Shown in pieces: positions 26,393 to 33,506 of a stretch of 64,000 bases of DNA. The notes below the pieces were generated by a model that was given only the letters and a program-made list of their open reading frames with translations, was not told where the DNA came from and did not search any database. Position 1 is the stretch's first letter; the number at the start of each line of letters is the position of its first letter. The translations under genes and the position numbers were made by a program. The stretch is from Larkinella sp965227735 (GTDB taxonomy: Bacteria; Bacteroidota; Bacteroidia; Cytophagales; Spirosomataceae). The stretch lies in the NCBI RefSeq assembly GCF_965227735.1, contig NZ_OZ245776.1, positions 868,001-932,000 on the forward strand, written 5' to 3'.

Positions 26393-28606
26393 ATGATACA
26401 CACCTTTTACCGAAAAACATTTTTGCCACGCCTTCTCCCCCAACCCAGTACTTCCCGTTCAGGACTGACTCGCCTGTACCCCTATTGTTCACTGGTTCTC
26501 GTTTCTTTGCTGCCCAATAAATTGCTTGCCCAAACACCTTTCACCTGTGGCACATCAGGCTACCAGGTATCGGCTCCAGGTGGTGGCAGCAACTCTACCT
26601 TGTATGCTTATGAAATGAGCACCGGAGTCCGAACCACCATTGCGGCCCTGACCCGCAACATCAACGCCATTGGCTATAATACACTCGACAACCTGATCTG
26701 GGGGTATGACACCAATTCACACGAGGTGGTCCGGATCGATGCCACGGGTTCCGTTTCGGCCTTCACCATTCCGAACCTGCCAGCCGGTGCTTTCAATACG
26801 GGTGATATCATTGGCAATGGCTATCTAATTCTTTATCAAGGCAATGGCACCGGCTATTTTGTCGTCGACATCAATCCGGCCCGCCCGGCAACGTATCTCC
26901 AGGTTGTCAATCCCACCACCGGTTTCAACCTGTTCTCGGTCTCGCCCTACGGAATTCCCACGGCCGCCATCCCGGTGAGCGATTGGGCCTACAAACCCGC
27001 CGACGGTTTGCTGTACGGACTCGCCAACACCTCCGCTCTGCTCACCACCCTGAATCCGGTTACGGGCGCCATCACGACGGCAGCCACGCCGGTCACCGGT
27101 GGCGGAATTGAAGCCGATGCACCCGGCGGTTTTGGGGCAGCTTTCATCGATAACGCGGGCGATTTGTACGTGTTTGCCAATGGCAGCGGTAAGTTCTACA
27201 AGATCGATGTTTCTGCCAACACCGCCACCCTCCTGTCGACTTCCACGCCCTCCGGTTTCAACGACGGTGCCCGGTGCAGTTCCGCAGCGCCTGTCATTTC
27301 TGCCCCCACCCCGGTTCCGTTCTCCTGCACGGGTAACTACTACCAGGTGGCCGCTGGCAGCGGAGGGACCCCTTCCACCCTGTACCAATATGACGTGGTG
27401 ACCGGTACACGAACGGATGTGGCCACGCTGGACCGCAACGTCAACGCCATTGGCTATAACACGGTCGACAACATGCTGTGGGGGTATGCGCCGAACTCAA
27501 ACGAAATCATCCGAATCGATGCCGCCGGCACAGTAACGGCCTTCACCGTTCCGAACCTCCCAGGCTACTCCTACAATGTCGGTGACGTGGTGGGCGATGG
27601 CTATCTGTTTCTTTATCAGGGCAATACCGACGCCTATACCGTTGTCGACATCAATCCGGCGCGTCCGGCCACCTATCTGCAAGTCGTAAAACCGACTGCG
27701 GGTTACACCCTGGCCACCAGCGCGCCCTTTGTGACGGGAATTCCGATTACGCCCCTGACCGACTGGTCATACAGCTCAACCGATGGTCTGCTGCACGCGA
27801 TCGTCAACGGTTCCCGTCTTCTGATGACCCTGAATCCGGCAACGGGTGCTACTACGACCTCGGCCGTTGCCGTCACCGGCGGGGGCATTGAGTCGGAAAC
27901 CGGCTTTGGTGCTTCTTTCCTCGACAGCGAAGGGCATCTGTACGTTTTTTCCAACAGCAGTGGGAAGTTTTTCCGCATTGATCCGACGACCAACACGGCC
28001 AATTACTTGTCAACCTCCATTCCCTCCGGTTTCAACGACGGTGCCCGCTGCAATCTGGCGGCTGCCCCCCTACCGGTTTCGCTGATCAGCTTTTCGGTCA
28101 AACCGCTGTCGCCCGTCACAGTGGAAGTCAACTGGGTAACGGCTTCGGAAACCAACAACAAAATGTATGTGGTTGAACGCAGCATCGACTTGAGGACGTT
28201 TGAAAAAGTGACCCAGATAGAGGATGTGGCCGGTACAACCCCGGGCGAACAACGTAGCCAGTATCGCATTGTCGACCAGGCACCTTACCGCGGAACGAGC
28301 TATTACCGATTGACGCAGGTGGACATCGACGGCAAAACCACCCGCTTTCCGATTCGCTCCGTCATTCTGGACCGAACCTATGGTGTATTCCCGAATCCGG
28401 TGGAAGGCTCTACCTTCACCCTGCAACTGGACGAACCGCAAACGGCCAAAATCACGCTGAAAACCGTGGATGGCCGCAACCTCTCGTTTACCAAGTCGGC
28501 CACCAACGAAAACGCCCTGATCCACGCCACTTTAGCCAGCGGGATATACGTTATTCAGGTAACCGAGCGCGGCCAAACCCGGGTACATCGGGTACTGGTC
28601 AGGTAA
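26393..28606 (+). CDS. Secreted protein with two DUF6923-like repeats and a T9SS sorting domain
   Basis: 737 residues. The N-terminus contains a signal-like segment (YCSLVLVSLLPNKLLAQ). Two tandem copies of a ~245-residue beta-propeller-like unit follow (about 50-295 and 310-555). They share STLYxYxxxTG, IGYNTxDNxxWGY, DxxGxVxAFTxPNLP, DINPARPATYLQVV and SGFNDGARC. The last ~150 residues contain VNWVTASETNNKMYVVERS and a C-terminal secretion domain (FPNPVEGSTF, then IYVIQV and the end HRVLVR), typical of type IX secretion cargo that is released or attached to the surface. Function unknown; the repeat domain may be structural or binding. An unusual feature is the near-complete internal duplication. 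Confidence 0.85.
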   Translation: MIHTFYRKTFLPRLLPQPSTSRSGLTRLYPYCSLVLVSLLPNKLLAQTPFTCGTSGYQVSAPGGGSNSTLYAYEMSTGVRTTIAALTRNINAIGYNTLDNLIWGYDTNSHEVVRIDATGSVSAFTIPNLPAGAFNTGDIIGNGYLILYQGNGTGYFVVDINPARPATYLQVVNPTTGFNLFSVSPYGIPTAAIPVSDWAYKPADGLLYGLANTSALLTTLNPVTGAITTAATPVTGGGIEADAPGGFGAAFIDNAGDLYVFANGSGKFYKIDVSANTATLLSTSTPSGFNDGARCSSAAPVISAPTPVPFSCTGNYYQVAAGSGGTPSTLYQYDVVTGTRTDVATLDRNVNAIGYNTVDNMLWGYAPNSNEIIRIDAAGTVTAFTVPNLPGYSYNVGDVVGDGYLFLYQGNTDAYTVVDINPARPATYLQVVKPTAGYTLATSAPFVTGIPITPLTDWSYSSTDGLLHAIVNGSRLLMTLNPATGATTTSAVAVTGGGIESETGFGASFLDSEGHLYVFSNSSGKFFRIDPTTNTANYLSTSIPSGFNDGARCNLAAAPLPVSLISFSVKPLSPVTVEVNWVTASETNNKMYVVERSIDLRTFEKVTQIEDVAGTTPGEQRSQYRIVDQAPYRGTSYYRLTQVDIDGKTTRFPIRSVILDRTYGVFPNPVEGSTFTLQLDEPQTAKITLKTVDGRNLSFTKSATNENALIHATLASGIYVIQVTERGQTRVHRVLVR

Positions 28607-28640
28607 TCCAGAATTTTGACTACTATTTACACTGAGAACC

Positions 28641-28671
28641 AAACCGGTGGTCGATCGATCACCGGTTTTTT
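28641..28671 (+). terminator. Terminator hairpin after the T9SS protein gene
   Basis: Stem AAACCGGTG (28641-28649) pairs with CACCGGTTT (28660-28668), followed by TTT. The loop is 10 nt. It starts 34 nt after the stop. Confidence 0.85.
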
Positions 28672-28813
28672 CTTATGAATCGTTCCAGGCGTGGTTTATC
28701 ATTCCCACTCAAACCATTGTTAAATCAACTATCCGCCAGGTTTTCTATCTTTAACCATCAACATCCGGGCTGACAGCCGTCAGTCCACTTTAAATTGTCG
28801 GAAAACCGTCGAA

Positions 28814-29251
28814 ATGATCATTGAACCACTGGCAATAGCTACCGTCAAACCACTAACGGAACTGGCTTTAGAACTCTGGCCGGACTGTACGTTTGACGAA
28901 GAATACGAATACTATACGGGGGTTGTGAAGGCAGAGAATGAGATCTGTTATCTGGTCCGGGAGCTCGATCAGTACATCGCCTTCATCCATTTGTCTATCC
29001 GTACCGATTACGTTGAAGGCGCCACGGAATCACCCGTTGCTTACCTGGAAGCGATTTATGTTAAACCGGCTTACCAAAAGCGCGGCATTGGCCGTGAACT
29101 GTTGCGAATTGGGGAAGAATGGGGAAAACGAAACGGGTGCCGACACTTTGCCTCCGATGCGGAACTGACGAATGTGGCAAGCATCGACTTCCACACAAAA
29201 ACCGGTTTTACCGAAGCCAACCGCATCGTTTGTTTTATTAAAGACTTGTAG
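28814..29251 (+). CDS. AAC(6')-I-like GNAT N-acetyltransferase
   Basis: 145 residues, the usual length for aminoglycoside 6'-N-acetyltransferases. The order and wording of motifs resemble that family: LWPDCTFDEEYE, SIRTDYVEGATESPVAYLEAIYV, the acetyl-CoA loop YQKRGIGRELL, and ASDAELTNVASIDFHTKTGF near the end. GNATs transfer acetyl from acetyl-CoA to an amine; this subfamily acts on the 6'-amine of aminoglycosides. It is a chromosomal, environmental-type gene with no mobile element nearby, so a native role on another amine is equally possible. It is convergent with the histidine kinase gene; the stops are about 16 nt apart. Confidence 0.78.
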   Translation: MIIEPLAIATVKPLTELALELWPDCTFDEEYEYYTGVVKAENEICYLVRELDQYIAFIHLSIRTDYVEGATESPVAYLEAIYVKPAYQKRGIGRELLRIGEEWGKRNGCRHFASDAELTNVASIDFHTKTGFTEANRIVCFIKDL

Positions 29252-29267
29252 AAACCGACTTGGGTGG

Positions 29268-30563
29268 TTAATTTTTCGCCTGTGTTGGCAGCGGCAACGC
29301 CAGAAAAAACGTAGTTCCAACCTTTTCCCGGCTTTCAAACCAGATGGCTCCCTGCTGGGCTTCGGCATATTCCTTGCAGAGAAACAGGCCCAACCCCACG
29401 CCCCGCTCGTTGTTGGTTCCGAAAGTGGGCTGGGCTTTCAGCGAAAAAAGCTGGGGTTTGTCCGCTTCCTTAATGCCCCGGCCGGTGTCTTTCACCGTAA
29501 TCAAACCGCTCGCATCGGTTCGCGTGGCTTCAATCGTGATGAGTCCGCCAGTGGGCGTAAACTTGATGGCATTTCCGACCAGATTCCGAACAATCAGTTG
29601 CAGCAAGTTGCCATCCGCCAGCACGTTCGGCAAGCCATCGACCCGAAAAACCAGTTGGATTTCTTTTTGAGCAGCCAGCGGTCTGTAAATTTCGATGATG
29701 GGCTTCAGACACGCGCCGACGTCGACCGGTGCCAGCGAAACCGTCGTTCCCCGCATCTGACCTGTCGACCACGACAGCAGGTTCACCAGCATTTCCTGCG
29801 TGTGGTTGATGCCCACCAACAGTTCCGATTCGATCTTTTTCCGCTCATCAGAATCCAGTTCAATTTGTTTCAACACTTCCAGATACTGCTGAACCGAAGC
29901 CAGGGGTGACCGCAAATCGTGCGAAACAATCGAAAATAGCTTGTTCTTTTCCTCATTCAGTCGCTCAAACACCACCGACCGTTCCTCCACCCGCTTTTGC
30001 TCCAGTTTGTAGGCTTTGGTAAAAAAAAGCGTGCCGAAGTAAAGAAAAAAAACGTTGACGCTATACGTCGAAGCCAGATCGACAGTTTGCGCCAGCCGGG
30101 TCGGATAGATTTCAACAATAAATTGCGGATACAGGTATTCAATCGTTAACAGAGAAAGTACAATCGTTAGATTGAACAAAACCCAGAACAGGGCGTGCCG
30201 GGATGGTCCGGCAATCAGAAGTAAAAACAGCGTAATGGTAAAACTCAGGAGCGAAGCCCCGCTCATGCCCGAATTGAAAAAGTAGTTTACCGCAAACAGG
30301 ATCGTGATGGTGACCCCGGCAATCGTGAGAGCGGCAACAAACTTTTTCCGGATCCGCGTCAGGTAGTACACATAACCGCTGACCCCAAAAAGCACCGTGC
30401 AAATCCACCCGGTTTCGGGCAGTCCGACCGAAAAGCTGAACGGGATGTTATACCCCATTACAACCAGAATCAGCACACAGATGGCATTAAAAATCCGCGC
30501 TTCGAGTGAAAACCCGTCCGGACTACCAATTAGTTTGTATAACGTTTCTTTAACAACTCTCAA
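29268..30563 (-). CDS. Sensor histidine kinase, polytopic membrane type (orphan)
   Basis: About 431 residues if translation starts at TTG 30563; no in-frame ATG precedes the first membrane segment. An upstream TTG at 30653 would overlap the preceding gene by 8 nt, but a good -7 box lies at 30599-30606, which favours the shorter form. Six or so hydrophobic segments fill residues 20-185. A short linker leads to the dimerisation/phosphoacceptor helix SIVSHDLRSPL (His about 215), then the ATPase domain with NLVGNAIKF (N box), DTGRGI (G1) and GVGLGLFLC (G2). No response regulator gene is adjacent, so its partner must lie elsewhere. The sensed signal is unknown. Confidence 0.9.
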   Translation of the reverse strand: MRVVKETLYKLIGSPDGFSLEARIFNAICVLILVVMGYNIPFSFSVGLPETGWICTVLFGVSGYVYYLTRIRKKFVAALTIAGVTITILFAVNYFFNSGMSGASLLSFTITLFLLLIAGPSRHALFWVLFNLTIVLSLLTIEYLYPQFIVEIYPTRLAQTVDLASTYSVNVFFLYFGTLFFTKAYKLEQKRVEERSVVFERLNEEKNKLFSIVSHDLRSPLASVQQYLEVLKQIELDSDERKKIESELLVGINHTQEMLVNLLSWSTGQMRGTTVSLAPVDVGACLKPIIEIYRPLAAQKEIQLVFRVDGLPNVLADGNLLQLIVRNLVGNAIKFTPTGGLITIEATRTDASGLITVKDTGRGIKEADKPQLFSLKAQPTFGTNNERGVGLGLFLCKEYAEAQQGAIWFESREKVGTTFFLALPLPTQAKN

Positions 30564-30598
30564 TGGGTTCGGCTCCCTTAAATCTCGCTTTTGCGGGG

Positions 30599-30606
30599 CA
30601 AATATA
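30599..30606 (-). promoter_or_regulatory. Predicted -7 promoter box of the histidine kinase gene
   Basis: Read on the minus strand this is TATATTTG, an exact match to the Bacteroidota -7 consensus TAnnTTTG. No clear -33 TTG was found at the usual spacing. It lies between the upstream membrane-protein stop and the TTG at 30563. Confidence 0.45.
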
Positions 30607-30645
30607 CCAACAAAAAGGAAGGAAGTGCTGATCCGGTCATCCGTC

Positions 30646-31929
30646 CTACTCAAACCGCCGGTTCATACCCTTCAGTTCACCGTGCGAATGAATCGCCACG
30701 AACGCGATCACCGCGATAAAAACCAGCACCAGCGCAAAGCCCATCGCCCACTTGCCTGCATACAGCCCCCGGTTTGAAAACCCCGGTTTTGTTTTCCCGA
30801 TCAGCAGCGAAACCACGAACAGATTCACCACATACAGGTATTGTTCAATCCGGTAGGTGCTCAGGAAAGCACCGGTTATCAGAAAGCTGTAAGCGATGTA
30901 CAAACCAAAATGCCCGAGGAAAAACGTCCGGACATCGTTGTAATCATAACTCACCCATTCGTTTTTCCGGGTCTGGTAATACGTCACAAACCAGATCGCG
31001 CTGGTGGCTAACACGGCCAGGAGTGCCACCCACCGCACCGTTTGTGCCAGCGCGGGAATATCTCCCGTTGTAATTTTAATAAAGTTTTCTTCCAGCTTTT
31101 TCAACTCAAAGGTTTGATCCCAAACTACAAACGGGATGAACAACACCAGCATCAACAGCGGAAACCAGATGTTGGCGCGCTTCTCCCGGTTTTCGGCCGG
31201 TTCCCAGGACGAGGTAAACGTACCATACGCCATGCCGATGCCGCCGAAAAAGCCCAGGGTGTATTCCATGACATTCCAGAAATTGAATTTGATGCCCGAC
31301 AAACCGCCCATTACTTGCAGGAAGTTTCCGAAGGCAAAGCCAAAACCGCCCCCCAGTCCGGTAAAAACCGCCACGCGCAAGGCTGAATACTGCCTGGTCC
31401 GGTATAGATACCAGGTCAGGGCCACCGCCATTCCCAGACAGGCCGCCCACATTTCGGAGCGCGGGGGCGTCATCAGCCAGCTCCATTCTTCGATCAGGAA
31501 AAAGTAAACGACAATCGCGCCTGCTACCATTTCAACGATCAAATGGGGCCACGAAACGCGTTTCTTCGGCGAATCGGCCAGGGCCAGCCCGAACAAACCG
31601 CCCCCAATAAAACCGTATAAACCGCCGATGATGAACAACATCAGCAGCCCGTAATAAACATTCACGAAGTCGATGCCCCGCCCGTAGCCCACCACAATGC
31701 CGTAGCTCATGATGCCGCCGATTCCCCAGCCAATGGCAGCCGCCAGCGTTGCTTTGAACACCTTGGAATACCAGTCGGCCCGCTTGGCCACCAGCAGCAC
31801 ACTCAGCGCACCGATGGCACCGGCCCAGGCCGCGCCCTGTTCGTGACCAAACTGACCCCGGATGGCCCAGGCTGTACCCATCGACATCCCCGCAACAAGC
31901 AGGCTGGTAAAAAGCGACTTCAAATTCAT
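30646..31929 (-). CDS. Polytopic membrane protein of unknown family
   Basis: 427 residues with roughly ten to twelve hydrophobic, glycine-rich segments. The N-terminus (LVAGMSMGTAWAIRGQFGHEQGAAWAGA) is glycine/alanine-rich and carries an RGQFGHEQG motif. Gly-rich stretches such as GGLYGFIGGGLFGLALA and GLGGGFGFAFGNFL suggest tightly packed helices as in transporters. A larger hydrophilic loop sits around residues 240-285 (SWEPAENREKRAN, FELKKLEENFIK). I do not recognise the family and assign no function. The histidine kinase gene follows downstream. The start is divergent from the aminotransferase at 32167, with a fold-back repeat between them. Confidence 0.8.
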   Translation of the reverse strand: MNLKSLFTSLLVAGMSMGTAWAIRGQFGHEQGAAWAGAIGALSVLLVAKRADWYSKVFKATLAAAIGWGIGGIMSYGIVVGYGRGIDFVNVYYGLLMLFIIGGLYGFIGGGLFGLALADSPKKRVSWPHLIVEMVAGAIVVYFFLIEEWSWLMTPPRSEMWAACLGMAVALTWYLYRTRQYSALRVAVFTGLGGGFGFAFGNFLQVMGGLSGIKFNFWNVMEYTLGFFGGIGMAYGTFTSSWEPAENREKRANIWFPLLMLVLFIPFVVWDQTFELKKLEENFIKITTGDIPALAQTVRWVALLAVLATSAIWFVTYYQTRKNEWVSYDYNDVRTFFLGHFGLYIAYSFLITGAFLSTYRIEQYLYVVNLFVVSLLIGKTKPGFSNRGLYAGKWAMGFALVLVFIAVIAFVAIHSHGELKGMNRRFE

Positions 31930-32042
31930 GGTGGTTTCGGGAAAGGTTTCTGAGCTAATACGTTACAAGTTGCCAAACAGGCTATTCGCTCGAAAATTTC
32001 TCCCGAACAATAGCCCGAAACCCAACCGCAGCCGTATTGTAA

Positions 32043-32150
32043 AAGGTTTACGGTAGTCGGTTTACAGTTTACGGTATTCGGTTTACGGTGCTGACGCGTT
32101 TCAAGCGTGCGCCAGCTACCGTAAACCGAATACCGAATACCGTAAACCTT
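32043..32150. repeat. Inverted repeat, family G (GGTTTACGGTATTC units)
   Basis: The left arm (32043-32092) and right arm (32113-32150) are complementary over most of their length. Both are built from tandem 10-11-base units of the type GGTTTACGGTATTC; the left arm carries one extra unit. It sits between two divergently transcribed genes, so it cannot be a simple terminator for either; it may overlap the promoters. Fragments of the same unit occur at about 35830 and 58078. Confidence 0.8.
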
Positions 32151-32166
32151 CTAAAACAGCGTGGAA

Positions 32167-33396
32167 ATGAAAAGTACACTGGAAACCCTGGCCATCGACG
32201 GCGGTGAGAAAACCGTGCAGACGACCTTTCCCTGGCCCATCTACGACGAAAATGAAATTCAGGCTGTGGCCGAGGTGATTCGGAGCGGACGCTGGGGAAA
32301 TCCCGACTGCGGGGAAGCCGTGGCCGCTTTCGAGCAGGCGTTTGCGGCTTATTGCGGCACCAAATACGCCGTCAGTTGTGTCAACGGCTCCGTGTCGCTC
32401 CGGCTGGCCCTGATGGCCTGCGGAGTCAAACCCGGCGATGAGGTGATCGTTCCGCCCTATACCTTTATTGCGACAGCGTCTACGGTTCTGGAAGTCAATT
32501 GCGTACCGGTTTTCGTGGACATCGACCCGGAAACCTACAACCTCGATCCCAACGCCATTGAGGCCGCGATTACGGAACGGACCAAAGTGATCATTCCCGT
32601 TCACTTCGCCGGTTTGGGTTGCGATATGGACGCCATTCTGGACATTGCCCGCCGACACAACCTGCGCGTGATTGAAGACGCGGCCCACGCCCACGGTGCC
32701 GAATACAAAGGGCGAAAACTGGGTTCCATAGGCGATGCGGGCAGTTTCAGTTTTCAGTCGTCCAAAAATCTGACCAGTGGTGAAGGCGGCATCGTGGTTA
32801 CGAACGACGAAGATCTGTACAAGATGATGGCGTCGCTGCGTAACGTCGGGCGGATGGAAGGCGGCCAATGGTACGACCATTTCAACCCCGGATGCAATTA
32901 CCGCATCACCCAGATGCAGGCGGTTTTGCTCTCCCAACAACTCGACCGGCTGGAAGAACAAACGGTTTTACGCAACGACAATGGCCTGTATCTGAACGAA
33001 TTACTGGCCGGCATTCCCGGCATTACGGCCCTGAGCCGGGGCACGGAAGCGATTCGGCATTGCTACCACCTGTACATTTTCAAGTACGATGCCACGGCGT
33101 TCGGTCCGCTTTCCCGCCACGAATTTGTGGCCCGGCTGGCAGCCGAAGGCGTTCCCTGCTCGACCGGTTATCCGCATCCGCTCTACAAACAGCCGGTTTT
33201 TCAGAACAAAAACTTTATGTGTTACGCCATTCCGGAATCCGTCGATTACACGGCAGTGCATTGCCCGGCTGCCGAACGGGCGTGCAGCGAAGAAGCCGTC
33301 TGGATTTTTCAGCACGCCATGCTGGGAAGCCGGGAAGACATGCGGTTGTTTGCGGAAGCGATTCGTAAAATTCAACGGGTTATTACACAGAGTTGA
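32167..33396 (+). CDS. DegT/DnrJ/EryC1/StrS-family aminotransferase
   Basis: 409 residues from ATG 32167 (a GTG two codons earlier is less likely). PLP-dependent, fold type I. It opens with the family segment FPWPIYDENEI and SGRWGNPDCGEAVAAFE, followed by CVNGSVSLRLAL (phosphate-binding), VPPYTFIATAS, IEDAAHAHGA (PLP-ring Asp) and FQSSKNLTSGEGG with the catalytic Lys at about residue 200. The family aminates keto-sugars; members close to StrS/StsC act on scyllo-inosose or dehydro-sugars. The gene end lies inside a perfect inverted repeat that supplies the last codons and stop. It stands alone on the plus strand ahead of the glycosidase-like gene. Substrate unproven. Confidence 0.88.
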   Translation: MKSTLETLAIDGGEKTVQTTFPWPIYDENEIQAVAEVIRSGRWGNPDCGEAVAAFEQAFAAYCGTKYAVSCVNGSVSLRLALMACGVKPGDEVIVPPYTFIATASTVLEVNCVPVFVDIDPETYNLDPNAIEAAITERTKVIIPVHFAGLGCDMDAILDIARRHNLRVIEDAAHAHGAEYKGRKLGSIGDAGSFSFQSSKNLTSGEGGIVVTNDEDLYKMMASLRNVGRMEGGQWYDHFNPGCNYRITQMQAVLLSQQLDRLEEQTVLRNDNGLYLNELLAGIPGITALSRGTEAIRHCYHLYIFKYDATAFGPLSRHEFVARLAAEGVPCSTGYPHPLYKQPVFQNKNFMCYAIPESVDYTAVHCPAAERACSEEAVWIFQHAMLGSREDMRLFAEAIRKIQRVITQS

Positions 33397-33486
33397 TTAG
33401 AGGACATCAGAGGTTATCAGAGAAAAAATGGGTATAAAATTTCTCTGATAACCTCTGATGTCCTCTAATCAACTCTGTGTAATAAC
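33379..33486. repeat. Inverted repeat, family A, copy 3 (perfect 47-bp arms)
   Basis: Arms 33379-33425 and 33440-33486 are identical in inverted orientation over all 47 bases, with a 14-nt loop. The arm carries CAGAG/TAGAG pentamers about every 10 bases. Its left arm covers the last codons and TGA stop (33394-33396) of the aminotransferase, so the coding C-terminus (ITQS) is repeat-derived. Confidence 0.95.
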
Positions 33487-33506
33487 TCACATTTCCTAGA
33501 TACCCA

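Noticed and set aside
28814..29251. Mobile resistance cassette
   Set aside because: No integrase, attC-like site, insertion sequence or composition change was seen around the AAC(6')-like gene.
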